Assembly: GCA_947495985.1 (NCBI GenBank)
Contig: CANMBD010000004.1
Coordinates: 62,001-126,000, forward strand
From: an uncultured Sphingomonadaceae bacterium
GTDB taxonomy: Bacteria; Pseudomonadota; Alphaproteobacteria; Sphingomonadales; Sphingomonadaceae
Length of the DNA: 64,000 bases
Reading direction: 5' to 3'
Position 1 is the stretch's first letter. Each line of letters begins with the position of its first letter. The notes below the pieces were generated by a model. The model was not told the origin of the DNA, did not search any database, and was given only the letters and a program-made list of their open reading frames with translations. The position numbers and the translations under genes are program-made. Shown here piece after piece: positions 1 to 9,146 of this stretch.

Positions 1-1
1 C

Positions 2-787
2 GGATTGCCGCAGCGTGAAAGGCAGTTAGCTGCGACCGAGGGACAGTTGGCTGTGCTGGTGGGTCGCTATTCCGACAATATGGGTGCTTTTCTGGGGCAG
101 AAGCTTTCCCCGCAACTAATCTTCAGCTCTGTTCCTTCCGGTTTGCCAATGGACCTGTTGGCCCAGCGGCCGGATATTTATGCCGAGGGCCAGCGGCTGG
201 AAGCTGCACGATTCAACCTTGGTGCCCGCAAGGCCGAGCGTTTTCCATCGATCAGCCTTTCGGCCGGTACCGGGACGCAGGCCGGCAGCCCATCCGGCCT
301 TTTTGACATTTTCGATAAGTGGATACTCAATCTGGGAGCCAATCTGACGGCACCCCTGTTTCAGGGCGGCAGGATTCGAGCGAATATCGAAGCAGCGGAT
401 GCCCAATATGCTCAGCAGGCGGCGGTTTATGCGCGAACTGTCCTCAACGCCTATCAGGAAGTGGGGACGGCCATTGAAGGTTATGAGGAGGAGCGGCAAC
501 GCTATCGTTTTCTGTTCTCTCAACTTGACGAAGCAACGGCGGCAGCCGAATTGCAATCGCAGCGTTTCGCGACGGGTGTCGGTAGCTACGTCGATTATCT
601 TGATGCCTTGCGTGCGCAATATCAGGTGCAATCTGCTCTTTCTTCAGCGGCGCGCGATGTGGCGCTGGCCCGTTTAGCCGTGCACCGCGCGCTCGGCGGC
701 AGTTGGGACGCAAAAGCGCCAGCGGCTTTCTCTGCTGATGGGGATGAACCCGTCGTTCCGGCGTCTCAAAATCAAGGAGATAACTAG
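2..787 (+). CDS. NodT/TolC-family outer-membrane efflux channel, C-terminal part
   Basis: The reading frame is open from the left edge, so the gene is partial; about 261 residues remain of a family usually 450-500 long. It is the outer-membrane channel of a tripartite efflux pump, spanning outer membrane and periplasm. The remaining part carries the NodT signature LLAQRPDI (residues about 51-58 of the visible part) and the second-repeat strand motif PLFQGGR (about 117-123), followed by long alpha-helical hairpins rich in Ala, Gln and Glu. The stop TAG overlaps the GTG start of the adaptor gene by one base, so the channel, adaptor and pump are one transcriptional unit. The lipobox and signal peptide, if present, lie outside the window. 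Family call is firm; the substrate cannot be told. Confidence 0.9.
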   Translation, partial: GLPQRERQLAATEGQLAVLVGRYSDNMGAFLGQKLSPQLIFSSVPSGLPMDLLAQRPDIYAEGQRLEAARFNLGARKAERFPSISLSAGTGTQAGSPSGLFDIFDKWILNLGANLTAPLFQGGRIRANIEAADAQYAQQAAVYARTVLNAYQEVGTAIEGYEEERQRYRFLFSQLDEATAAAELQSQRFATGVGSYVDYLDALRAQYQVQSALSSAARDVALARLAVHRALGGSWDAKAPAAFSADGDEPVVPASQNQGDN

Positions 788-2205
788 TGCATCGGCAACG
801 CGTCATTGGCGGACTGATCCTGCTTGCAGCAATCGCGATTGCGGCGCTGTTGATTTTTGTGCGCTCCGGTCCGGAAGAAAAACCGCCGGAGGAGAATATC
901 CCGCTGGTGCAGGCCGAAGCCTTGGAAATTCGTTCTGGGAATTTGATGGTTCAGGGCGCTGGCACGGTGCGTGCGCGTGAAGAGCTGACTCTTTCTGCCG
1001 AGGTGGCGGGAAAGCTGGTCTATGTGAATCCCGGGCTTCGGGAAGGCCAAAGGGTTGCGCGCGGTGCAACCTTGTTCCGCATAGATACGTCCGACTATCG
1101 CAACGCCGTGCAGACAGCGCAGGCCGATGTCGCCTCGCAAAATGTGGCAGTTCTGGAGGCCCGGGAGGAAGTGGCGCTGGCCAAGGCAGAAATTGCCCGC
1201 TTTCAAAAGCGCGCAGCCAGCAGCAGCGCCTATGCGAGTGTGGACAGCAGCGATTATGCGGCAAGGATTTTGCCGCCGGATGAGTTAGCAAAAAGCCAGG
1301 GTACCAATGGGCAGACGACCAATGCGGCGCCAACTAACGGTCTGGCGACCCGCGAGCCGCAATTACAGTCTGCCCGGGCGGGCCTTCGTCGCGCTCAGGC
1401 ACAGCTGGCTGATGCGCAAACCGCGCTGAGACGCACTACCGTACGCGCACCTTTTTCGGGCGTGGTGCGATCAGAAGAAATTGCATTGGGCAGCTATGTT
1501 GCGCCTGGGCAGGCGCTAGGCTCAATGGTCGGTACTGCAGATTTCGAAGCGGTTATCCCGCTGTCGGAAAGCGAAGCGGCACTGATCCCGGCACTGTGGC
1601 GCTCAGGCAGCGGCCGGATCGAGGCATCGGTCTATTCTGATTATGGTGGAACCCGTTACCGATGGCAGGCCTATGTTGATCGTGCCAGCAACGTGCTCAA
1701 TCCGCAGACCCGGACGATTGATGTGTTCCTGCGCATCCCCAACCCGCTTCGTGGTGGCGCCCCGGCAGTGACGCAGAAACAAGGACAGAAATCAGCGGGT
1801 GCATCAGGCGCTCCGCCTTTGTTTGTCGGAAGCTTTGTCGATGCTGAAATTACGGGCCGGGCGCTGGATCGATATGCGGTATTGCCCTTGGCGGCATTGC
1901 GCCCCGGCAACCAGATATGGCTGGTGCGGGACGGAAAGTTGCGCATTGTCAAAGTGAATATATTCCAGCGCACCGATACACAGGCGTTAATCAGCACGGC
2001 TGGCCTGGGTGCAAAGCCGGTGGTGATTTTGGGGGCGTTGAAAACCGCCACGGACGGACAGAAGATCCGGATTGCCGAGGATAGGCAAGATACGGCGAAA
2101 CCGAAACCGGTCGCCGAAAAACCTAAGGGCAGCAAAACAAAGCAAGGTAAAACCAAAGGCACACAATCGGTAGCTAAGAAATCCGGAGCTGACGGAGCAC
2201 AATGA
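787..2205 (+). CDS. RND efflux periplasmic adaptor (membrane fusion protein)
   Basis: This 472-residue adaptor joins the inner-membrane RND pump to the NodT channel. An N-terminal membrane anchor covers residues 7-25. Helical hairpin segments lie at about 104-142 and 189-217, followed by the second lipoyl half starting at APFSGVV (221-227) and the beta-barrel and membrane-proximal domains. The start is GTG, overlapping the upstream stop by one base; the end overlaps the pump start by four bases (ATGA). Two oddities: a Ser/Asn/Thr/Pro-rich linker at about 143-188 interrupts the hairpin, and the last 40 residues or so form a Lys-rich tail. The family is certain; what it exports is unknown. Confidence 0.92.
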   Translation: MHRQRVIGGLILLAAIAIAALLIFVRSGPEEKPPEENIPLVQAEALEIRSGNLMVQGAGTVRAREELTLSAEVAGKLVYVNPGLREGQRVARGATLFRIDTSDYRNAVQTAQADVASQNVAVLEAREEVALAKAEIARFQKRAASSSAYASVDSSDYAARILPPDELAKSQGTNGQTTNAAPTNGLATREPQLQSARAGLRRAQAQLADAQTALRRTTVRAPFSGVVRSEEIALGSYVAPGQALGSMVGTADFEAVIPLSESEAALIPALWRSGSGRIEASVYSDYGGTRYRWQAYVDRASNVLNPQTRTIDVFLRIPNPLRGGAPAVTQKQGQKSAGASGAPPLFVGSFVDAEITGRALDRYAVLPLAALRPGNQIWLVRDGKLRIVKVNIFQRTDTQALISTAGLGAKPVVILGALKTATDGQKIRIAEDRQDTAKPKPVAEKPKGSKTKQGKTKGTQSVAKKSGADGAQ

Positions 2206-5200
2206 CCGAACCGGCAGATAAATCTGGCTTACCGCCGTCAGGACCCGAAGTTCCCAGCAAAGCCGTTATGGAACAGAAAGGCATGGTCGCGTTCATGGCG
2301 CGCAATGGCGTGGCGGCCAATCTGTTGATGTTCTTCTTCTTCATTGCCGGAATCGCGTCTTTCGGAACGATTGTGCAAGAAGTTTTCCCGGAGAACAGTC
2401 TCGACACCGTGCAAGTGAGTGTTGTCTATCCCGGCGCCACGCCTGATGAGGTCGAAGAATCCGTTGTCCAGAAAATCGAAGAAGCGGTGGAGGCAGTCGA
2501 CGGGGTTAAAAAAGTCACGGCCAGTGCGTTTGAAGGGTCGGGCCAAGTTTCGGTAGAACTGGAGCTGGGCACCGACATCGACCGCGCTTTGGACGATGTG
2601 AAGGCCGAAATTGACCAGATTCAGACCTTCCCCGATGAGGCGGAAGAGCCTGATGTTCGGGAACTGACAACGCGGCAAAGTGTCGTGCGAATTGCGATAT
2701 TTGGCGATGTGTCGGAAACCGCGCTTAAGGAAGTTGCCTATCAACTGGAAGATTCGCTGGCGGCATTGGACGAGGTTTCGTTTGTCGATACCAGCTCGAT
2801 CCGCGACTATGAAATATCGGTCGAAGTGCCTCAAAACACTCTGCAGGCCTTTGGCTTGTCCCTCAATGATATTTCGGGAACCGTCGCCGCGAGCAGCCTT
2901 GATAGTCCGGCCGGTTCGATTGATACCAATACAGAAGAAGTGCGCGTTCGCACTATCGGACAGAATTACAACCAGCAGAATTTTGAAGACATCGTGTTGG
3001 TCAGCAACGAAAATGGCGCGCTGATCAAACTGGGTCAGGTGGCGACGATCAAGGATGGCTTTGAAGATGCCGACTTGCTGCCTCTCTACAATGGCAAGCC
3101 GGTCGCGTTTGTCGAAGTGTTTCGCACCAGTGACGAACGGGTTCTTGATGTCGCGAAAGCGGTTCGGGAATATCTGGAGAATGATTTCGCAGGGACGCTG
3201 CCCGAAGGTGTGTCTTACGCCATCTGGAGCGACGATTCAGAGCTGCTCAATGACCGTCTGAGCCTGTTGCTCAAAAACGCGGCCATCGGTCTGTTTCTCG
3301 TCTTGCTTTCACTGACACTGTTTCTCGATATCCGGTTGGCAATGTGGACAGCGGTTGGCATTGGCGTTACATTTATCGGTGCCATCTATCTGCTCGATCT
3401 CGCCGGTTCCAGCATCAATATGTTCTCGCTATTCGGTTTCATTCTCGCACTGGGGCTAGTGGTCGATGACGCCATTGTGGTGGGTGAGAATATCTACGCG
3501 CAGCGCGAAAATGGCCGTACAGGTCTGGGCGCCTCGATTACCGGTGCGCGGCGGGTTACAGTGCCGGTAATCTTCGCGGTTTTGACAACCGTTGCCGCTT
3601 TCTCTCCGCTTTTTGCCATTGGCGGCGTAATTGGGAAGTTGGTGGCTGATATACCGCTGGTCGTGATCGCGGTTCTTGCACTGTCGTTGATCGAATGTCT
3701 GCTGATCCTGCCCTATCATCTCAGCCATCTTCCTGCGCCTGGCACACCCAATCTGAATATCGTCACACGGTTCTTTGAACGTTTGCAGGCGAAGGTCGAC
3801 CGGCACTATCAGGCCTTTGTCGACGGCCCACTGGACCGGGCGCTGAATTTCTCGCTGCGTATGCCTTATGTTATCGTGGCCGGGGCCGTTGCAACACTGA
3901 TCCTGTTTGCTTCTTTCATTCCTGCCGGCATCATTAAAGTCGGGTTTTTCCCGTCCGTGGAAGCGGATGTGGTGACCGCCAATCTGGAGATGCCAGCCGG
4001 GACGACGATTGAACAGACGGAAAGAATTGCCAGATTGATTGAGGAAGGCGGGCGCAAGGCCTATGCCGAATTTGAAGCGGAGCAGGATGATGATGAACCC
4101 TCCCCTTTGCGCGGCATATTCACCAGCATCGGACAAGCGGCGCGGGACGGTGGGCCGGAACCGACCAGTGGCAATTTGTCATCCAATCTTGCCAGCGTGC
4201 AGTTTAGTTTCGTGCCAGGTGATCAACGAGAGCTGGATGCCAAGGCGTTTGAGAGCGCCTGGCGAGATACGGTTGGACCGATAGTTGAAGCACGCTCGCT
4301 TGTCTTTGCATCGGAACTGATTTCGGTCGGCGCGCCGGTTAACGTCCAGCTATCCGACCCTGATCCGGCGATAGTGGATGCGGCCTCCATACAGTTGATG
4401 GAAGAACTGGCCCGCTTTTCCGGCGTCTTTGATATTGAGACCGATCAGGATGAAGGTTTGCAGGAAATACAACTGCGCTTGAAGCCAGCGGCCCGAACGC
4501 TTGGTGTCACCTTGCAGGATGTCGCCCTGCAAGTGCGCGCTGCCTTTTTCGGGAGTGAGGCGCTGCGCGTCCAGCGCGGCCGGGAGGATGTGCGGGTTTA
4601 TATCCGTCTGCCCGAACAAGAACGCAATTCGATCAGCGATGTAGAGCGATTTCGGGTTCGGGTGCCTGGCGGCGAAGTGGCTTTGGCCACGCTGGCCGAG
4701 GTGTCTTTTGGTGAAGCACCGTCAATTATTCGCCGGACAGATGGCCGGCGAGTAACAACCATAACGGCCGATATCGACGAAGATGTGGTGACCGGACAGG
4801 AAATCGCGGATGCGCTGAACAATGACATCATGCCGCAGTTGCAGGCGGATTATCCGCAGCTTCTCTATACCCTGGGTGGAGAGCAGGAAGAACAGGCCGA
4901 GTCATTTGGTGATCTTGGTAAAGCCTTTGCTTTCGCGCTGCTGGCAATCTATGCCCTGCTTGCTATCCCGTTCCGTTCTTATGTACAGCCGCTGATCATC
5001 ATGGCTGTCATTCCCTTTGGCATTATTGGGGCACTAATCGGGCATATCTTGCTGGGTCTACAACTGGTGGTACTCAGTATATTCGGCATTATTGCCCTGT
5101 CAGGGGTGATCGTAAACGGATCGCTGGTGATGATCGATTTTATCAACGAAAACCTGCGCAACGGCATGTCGATAGAAGAAGCAATCATAAACGGCGCGAA

Positions 5201-5447
5201 ATCCCGTTTCCGGCCAATCATGCTAACGTCGCTGACCACCTTTCTGGGTGTTGCGCCGATCACGTTCGAGACCAGTCTGCAAGCGCAGTTCCTGATTCCA
5301 ATGTCGGCCAGTCTCGGCTTTGGCGTATTGTTCGGCGCCGTCATCCTGCAACTGCTGATCCCGGCTTTGGCCTTGCTCGAACATCGTGGCAAACGTCGGA
5401 TTCAGGAATTCGTGGCTCAACGGCGGCAACCTCTGACTGAGAGCTGA
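2202..5447 (+). CDS. RND-family efflux permease (AcrB-like inner-membrane pump)
   Basis: A 1081-residue proton-driven pump of the resistance-nodulation-division superfamily. The first membrane helix lies at about residues 35-55. The TM4 proton-relay motif with adjacent aspartates (GLVVDDAIVVGEN) is at about 416-430. Two large periplasmic porter regions and the second set of membrane helices follow, matching the duplicated 12-TM fold at normal length. The ATG overlaps the adaptor stop by four bases, so the three pump genes are translationally coupled. It resembles the HAE-like group with N-terminal sequence MARNGVAANLLM rather than classical AcrB. The substrate (drug, metal or lipid-like) cannot be deduced. 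Confidence 0.94.
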   Translation: MTEPADKSGLPPSGPEVPSKAVMEQKGMVAFMARNGVAANLLMFFFFIAGIASFGTIVQEVFPENSLDTVQVSVVYPGATPDEVEESVVQKIEEAVEAVDGVKKVTASAFEGSGQVSVELELGTDIDRALDDVKAEIDQIQTFPDEAEEPDVRELTTRQSVVRIAIFGDVSETALKEVAYQLEDSLAALDEVSFVDTSSIRDYEISVEVPQNTLQAFGLSLNDISGTVAASSLDSPAGSIDTNTEEVRVRTIGQNYNQQNFEDIVLVSNENGALIKLGQVATIKDGFEDADLLPLYNGKPVAFVEVFRTSDERVLDVAKAVREYLENDFAGTLPEGVSYAIWSDDSELLNDRLSLLLKNAAIGLFLVLLSLTLFLDIRLAMWTAVGIGVTFIGAIYLLDLAGSSINMFSLFGFILALGLVVDDAIVVGENIYAQRENGRTGLGASITGARRVTVPVIFAVLTTVAAFSPLFAIGGVIGKLVADIPLVVIAVLALSLIECLLILPYHLSHLPAPGTPNLNIVTRFFERLQAKVDRHYQAFVDGPLDRALNFSLRMPYVIVAGAVATLILFASFIPAGIIKVGFFPSVEADVVTANLEMPAGTTIEQTERIARLIEEGGRKAYAEFEAEQDDDEPSPLRGIFTSIGQAARDGGPEPTSGNLSSNLASVQFSFVPGDQRELDAKAFESAWRDTVGPIVEARSLVFASELISVGAPVNVQLSDPDPAIVDAASIQLMEELARFSGVFDIETDQDEGLQEIQLRLKPAARTLGVTLQDVALQVRAAFFGSEALRVQRGREDVRVYIRLPEQERNSISDVERFRVRVPGGEVALATLAEVSFGEAPSIIRRTDGRRVTTITADIDEDVVTGQEIADALNNDIMPQLQADYPQLLYTLGGEQEEQAESFGDLGKAFAFALLAIYALLAIPFRSYVQPLIIMAVIPFGIIGALIGHILLGLQLVVLSIFGIIALSGVIVNGSLVMIDFINENLRNGMSIEEAIINGAKSRFRPIMLTSLTTFLGVAPITFETSLQAQFLIPMSASLGFGVLFGAVILQLLIPALALLEHRGKRRIQEFVAQRRQPLTES

Positions 5448-5469
5448 TCCACCCATTCAGTCATAATGT

Positions 5470-6279
5470 TCAGGCATAATATGCCACGCTTTGCATACCG
5501 GTTGCTGCCAGCTGTCGATCGCTGTTCCAGATGCTCATGAACTGGCTGCTCGCGCCGTGATCGGCGTGATGGGTTTGGGAATCAATCAACCACCAGCCAT
5601 CAGTTGTTGCAGGGTGGTCAGCGATAATATTGACCTGCCAGTTCATCGAGCTGACCATTGCGTTTTTGTCTAGCAGCCCCATGATCGACGGCGGCAGACT
5701 GTCACCCATGCACAATATCTCCGCTATGGGATCAAGGCCTTCACGGTCTTTGAGCCGCATCCAGCGGGTCAGGCGGTTGGTTTTGATACTGGTATCGATC
5801 CGTTTGCCGACAAACTCCATTTTTGAGGTGAAAAACTGCTCCGGTCCGCTGTGCAATTCCTCTTCTTTGGGAAGGGGTGGAAAGTCAGGATGGGCCATAT
5901 CATGGCTTTTGATTTCAGTGTCTCTCTGACTGGCGAAGATGAAATTGCAGTGCAGACCGAGTCCTTTTTCGCCGAACAGCTCAGACTGGACAAACGCGGT
6001 ATTGCGTCCCCGCCGGAGCATTTTTGTCTGTGCAGTCAGCGCGCCAAATAGCGGACCGGTAAAGGCAATTTGCGCAGAGCGCAGCCCGGGTAGATATTCT
6101 TCGATGTGGCTCGCAGCATGATAAGCCAGCGCCGTTGAAAGGCCGCCAAAAGCGGTCCGGCCCTGGGTCCAGCCCTGGGGCAGAGTGACGGGATTGGCGT
6201 CACCGCCCGATCCGCATTGTTCCAAAAGTGTGGAGAGTGTTACCATTTTATCGGTTTTATCGGTCATCTGATCTGTCAT
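5470..6279 (-). CDS. Acyl-CoA thioesterase family protein (double hot-dog)
   Basis: A 269-residue protein with the two-hot-dog arrangement of TesB-like thioesterases. The N-terminal half carries GWTQGRTAFGG, the typical start of the hot-dog helix. The C-terminal half ends with a stretch resembling the second hot-dog (ADHGASSQFMSIWNSDRQL). Such enzymes hydrolyse acyl-CoA thioesters in the cytoplasm. The first ATG at 6279 is followed by an in-frame ATG four codons later; either could be used. It converges on the efflux operon (23-base gap) and is divergent from ihfA. Family assignment is good; the acyl chain preference is unknown. Confidence 0.8.
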   Translation of the reverse strand: MTDQMTDKTDKMVTLSTLLEQCGSGGDANPVTLPQGWTQGRTAFGGLSTALAYHAASHIEEYLPGLRSAQIAFTGPLFGALTAQTKMLRRGRNTAFVQSELFGEKGLGLHCNFIFASQRDTEIKSHDMAHPDFPPLPKEEELHSGPEQFFTSKMEFVGKRIDTSIKTNRLTRWMRLKDREGLDPIAEILCMGDSLPPSIMGLLDKNAMVSSMNWQVNIIADHPATTDGWWLIDSQTHHADHGASSQFMSIWNSDRQLAATGMQSVAYYA

Positions 6280-6335
6280 CAGAGCGGCTTATCGTGGGAA
6301 ATGAACGAAATCTACTAATAGATTGCGGCTGAGAT

Positions 6336-6363
6336 TTACATATTTCTTAACTTGCCCTATAGG
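6336..6363 (+). promoter_or_regulatory. Candidate sigma70-type promoter for ihfA
   Basis: TTACAT (6336-6341) and TATAGG (6358-6363) are separated by 16 bases, 40 bases before the ihfA start. A strong Shine-Dalgarno, AGGAGA, precedes the ATG at 6404. The match is by eye and other hexamer pairs are possible in this AT-rich stretch. Confidence 0.35.
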
Positions 6364-6403
6364 AAGGGTAGGATTTTCAATCTCTTACTAGGAGATATTT
6401 CAT

Positions 6404-6703
6404 ATGAGCTACAGCAGCACTCTTACCCGTGCCGATCTTTCTGATACTATGAATCGCCAAGTCGGGCTATCCAGAGCGGATAGCGCCGTGATGGTGGAAT
6501 CAATTCTGGATCATATGATCAACGCCTTGATTGATGGCGAAAATGTCAAAATTTCCGGTTTTGGAACCTTTGTTCTGCGGGACAAGGGCGAACGTACCGG
6601 GCGCAATCCGAAGACCGGCGTAGAAGTGCCAATTGCTCCGCGCCGGGTACTGACGTTCCGCGCCAGCCAAACGATGCGCGACCGCATTATTGCGGCCGGG
6701 TAG
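6404..6703 (+). CDS. ihfA: Integration host factor subunit alpha
   Basis: A 99-residue HU/IHF-family DNA-bending protein, the alpha half of the IHF heterodimer used in nucleoid structure, transcription and recombination. The beta-arm tip carries RNPKTG (residues 67-72), whose proline intercalates into DNA, and the dimerisation core [10 protein letters not shown] begins at residue 7. Length matches the family. The start is backed by AGGAGA eight bases upstream. A MerR-type gene follows 20 bases downstream on the same strand, an arrangement common in alphaproteobacteria, so the two are probably cotranscribed. HU would lack this N-terminal pattern; IHF-alpha is the best fit. Confidence 0.93.
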   Translation: MSYSSTLTRADLSDTMNRQVGLSRADSAVMVESILDHMINALIDGENVKISGFGTFVLRDKGERTGRNPKTGVEVPIAPRRVLTFRASQTMRDRIIAAG

Positions 6704-6723
6704 TCTGAAAGGTCGAGTATAGT

Positions 6724-7110
6724 ATGACCAAAGACAGTGACGCATTCCGGACCATTGGAGAGCTTTCGAAAGAGCTGAATATCAAGCCCCATATATTGCG
6801 TTATTGGGAAGAACAGTTTGGCATGCTCCAGCCGCTGAAGCGGGCTGGCTCTCGTCGCCATTATCGGCCCGAGGATGTCGAGATGGTCAAGACGATCAAC
6901 CGTCTGCTCAACGAAGAAGGCTATACAATAAAGGGCGCACGCAAATTTCTGACATCACGGAAGAGCAAGCCAGCGGCGCAAGCGGTTGCCAGTGCTCCTG
7001 CAGCCTCTTCGAATGAGATGGCGGCAGGTGTCAACGGCGACAATGGTATGATGTTGAAAGAGTTGAAAACCATTCGTGACCGGCTGTCGAGTGCATTGAG
7101 CGAGGCATAG
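6724..7110 (+). CDS. MerR-family transcriptional regulator
   Basis: A 128-residue regulator with an N-terminal winged helix-turn-helix: IGELSKELNIKPHILRYWEEQF spans residues 11-32 and the wing SRRHYRPEDVEMV follows. The remaining 60 residues are short, Ala/Ser-rich and lack the cysteines of metal-sensing MerR proteins, so no effector is suggested. In alphaproteobacteria a MerR gene of this kind commonly follows ihfA. It lies 20 bases after ihfA with GAAAGG as a ribosome-binding site. It converges on the HAD hydrolase gene with only 13 bases between them. Family is clear, target genes unknown. Confidence 0.88.
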   Translation: MTKDSDAFRTIGELSKELNIKPHILRYWEEQFGMLQPLKRAGSRRHYRPEDVEMVKTINRLLNEEGYTIKGARKFLTSRKSKPAAQAVASAPAASSNEMAAGVNGDNGMMLKELKTIRDRLSSALSEA

Positions 7111-7123
7111 CCGACAGGCGGCT

Positions 7124-7750
7124 TTACAGCAGTTTCAGCGCTTTCAGTTCCTGTTCCAGTGTCCTCGCATCCCGAAAATGATGGCCCTTCATGCCCAGTT
7201 TTTCACTGCCTGCGACATTTTCCGGACGGTCGTCGATGAAAAGGCATTGATCGGCGGTAACATTGAAGCGGTCGAGCGCCAGTTCATAGATTGCGGCATC
7301 GGGCTTCACCAGCTTTTCGTCGCCGGACACAATAATATCCGAAAAGGAATCGAAAATTTTCGCGGTTGGACGGAAACCTTGCCAAAATTCCGAACCGAAA
7401 TTGGTGATCCCGAAAATTGGGACGTCATTGGATGCGAGCTTCTCTACCAGTTGCAATGACCCGGCTACAGGCCCTGGAATAGTTTCATTGAACCGTGTCG
7501 CATAAGCTTTGATATGCGATTCATACTTGGGAAATTGCGAGATCCGCTCAGGCACCATCTCGGCCAGCGGACGGCCGGCATCATGTTGGAAATGCCATTC
7601 GGGCGTGATGACATTCAGCAGGAACCAGTCCAGTTCTTCTGCCTCGTCGATCAACTTTTCGAACAGACAGCGCAAATCCCATTGATACAGGACATTGCCG
7701 ACATCGAATATAACCGTATCGATTTTGGAAATGGCAGTCATATCTGCCAC
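7124..7750 (-). CDS. HAD-superfamily hydrolase (subfamily IA, YihX-like)
   Basis: A 208-residue haloacid-dehalogenase-like phosphatase. Motif I is FDVGNVL near residue 14-20, where the second aspartate of the usual DxD is glycine, as in YihX-type sugar phosphatases. The TN in GITNFGSEFW fits motif II, KPDAAIY fits motif III, and FIDDRPENV fits motif IV, so the active site looks complete for that branch. Cytoplasmic; a small phosphorylated metabolite is the likely substrate. The start lies nine bases after the rpmJ stop, implying cotranscription from upstream of rpmJ. The substrate is not predictable. Confidence 0.85.
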   Translation of the reverse strand: MADMTAISKIDTVIFDVGNVLYQWDLRCLFEKLIDEAEELDWFLLNVITPEWHFQHDAGRPLAEMVPERISQFPKYESHIKAYATRFNETIPGPVAGSLQLVEKLASNDVPIFGITNFGSEFWQGFRPTAKIFDSFSDIIVSGDEKLVKPDAAIYELALDRFNVTADQCLFIDDRPENVAGSEKLGMKGHHFRDARTLEQELKALKLL

Positions 7751-7759
7751 GAAACGAAT

Positions 7760-7885
7760 TTAGCCTTGGCGCGCTTTGAACCGGCGATTCGTTTTGTTAA
7801 TCACATAGGTGCGGCCACGACGACGGATCACGCGGCAGTCCCGATGACGGTTTTTGAGCGACTTCAAAGAGTTGCGGATCTTCAT
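7760..7885 (-). CDS. rpmJ: 50S ribosomal protein L36 (zinc-free form)
   Basis: A 41-residue basic protein beginning [14 protein letters not shown] and carrying [21 protein letters not shown], the typical L36 body. The zinc-ribbon cysteines and histidine of the C-plus form are missing: only one cysteine (residue 17) is present, so this is the C-minus, zinc-independent type. The start chosen gives the family's normal length; the same frame is open further upstream, but those extra residues do not look like L36. It precedes the HAD gene by nine bases. A small gene of this kind is easily missed in automatic calls. Confidence 0.9.
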   Translation of the reverse strand: MKIRNSLKSLKNRHRDCRVIRRRGRTYVINKTNRRFKARQG

Positions 7886-7991
7886 TTTGGTACCACGCCT
7901 TAATAAATCTAAATTTCTTGAAAACAGCCAAAGCTGTATGCAGACGGTGCAGTTAGGATCACGGCCCGCTAAAGTCAAGCATGTAGGCGGC

Positions 7992-8996
7992 TTATTCTCC
8001 GCGAATTTCACCCAATTTGCGTTCCCAGGCCAGTGCATGGGTCACAATTTTATCCAAATCCGCATATTGCGGCTGCCACGGGAAGCTTTTCATGATCGCA
8101 CGATTGTCTGAAATCAGCGAATCGGGATCCCCGGCGCGGCGGCCTTCCAGCTTGCGGGAAATCTTGAGATTCGTGACCCGATCGACGGCGTCGAGCACTT
8201 CGAGCACCGAGAAACCCCGGCCATAACCACAATTGAGCAAGTGATTCTGTTCGGGATCGGCAATCAGCGCCTCAAGTGCCAGCACATGGGCAGCGGCGAG
8301 ATCGGAAACATGGATGTAATCACGCACGCCGGTACCATCCGGTGTGTCATAATCGGTACCGAATACGGCAACGCTGTCGCGCTTGTCCAAAGCCGCTTCC
8401 ACCGCAACCTTGATCAGATGGGTTGCGCCCGCCGTGGATTGACCTGTCCGTGCCTCAGGATCTGCGCCAGCAACATTGAAATAGCGCAAAGCACAGAAAT
8501 TCAGGTCATGCGCCGCCGATACATCGCGCAACATATGCTCGGTCATAAGCTTGGACATGCCATAGGGATTGATCGGTAGCTGTGGTGTTTGTTCGCTTAC
8601 CGGGCTTTCTTCGGGGATGCCATAGGTCGCGGCGGTGGATGAAAAGATAAAATGCTTTACCCCGCCTCTAATGGCCGCATCAATCAGGCTGCGGCTCTTG
8701 GCGCTATTATTGTGATAATATTTGAGCGGATTTTCGACAGATTCCGGCACGATGATCGACCCTGCAAAATGCATGATCGCGCCGATATTTTCGTCTTCCA
8801 TGATCTTGAGAACCAGAGCGGTATCTTCGATATCCCCTTCATAAAAGGTCACATCATCCGGCACAGCCCAGCGAAAACCGGTGGTGAGATTATCGATGAC
8901 CGCAACCGGCCAGCCGTCATCTTTCAGCGCCAAAACAGCATGGCTGCCTATGTAACCCGCGCCGCCTGTGACCAATATTGTAAAGCGATCCGGCAT
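7992..8996 (-). CDS. galE: UDP-glucose 4-epimerase
   Basis: A 334-residue short-chain-dehydrogenase-type enzyme that interconverts UDP-glucose and UDP-galactose with bound NAD. The Rossmann glycine motif GGAGYIGSH is at residues 11-19, the catalytic SST at 119-121, and the YxxxK pair at Tyr145 and Lys149. The C-terminal part contains the GalE-type [14 protein letters not shown] substrate-domain motif. Length matches the family. It stands alone, divergent from the lipoprotein gene across about 150 bases. It could supply galactose units to the polysaccharide locus 5 kb away, which is inference. UDP-GlcNAc epimerisation cannot be excluded. Confidence 0.92.
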   Translation of the reverse strand: MPDRFTILVTGGAGYIGSHAVLALKDDGWPVAVIDNLTTGFRWAVPDDVTFYEGDIEDTALVLKIMEDENIGAIMHFAGSIIVPESVENPLKYYHNNSAKSRSLIDAAIRGGVKHFIFSSTAATYGIPEESPVSEQTPQLPINPYGMSKLMTEHMLRDVSAAHDLNFCALRYFNVAGADPEARTGQSTAGATHLIKVAVEAALDKRDSVAVFGTDYDTPDGTGVRDYIHVSDLAAAHVLALEALIADPEQNHLLNCGYGRGFSVLEVLDAVDRVTNLKISRKLEGRRAGDPDSLISDNRAIMKSFPWQPQYADLDKIVTHALAWERKLGEIRGE

Positions 8997-9146
8997 GTTG
9001 TCTCCTCAAAAACCGTGTGATTCAGGCATAATATCGGGGAAAAGTCGTTATCCGGTTAACCATAGAGCCATGCGGATGCAATTATTTACGCGCGAGTATC
9101 GGAATTTGGGCTAAGATAGCGCACAGTTGGTCGGGAGTAGGAAAAT

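Noticed and set aside
3456..4136. Antisense frame within the RND pump
   Set aside because: A shadow frame of the pump, with composition skewed by codon complement and no start signal.
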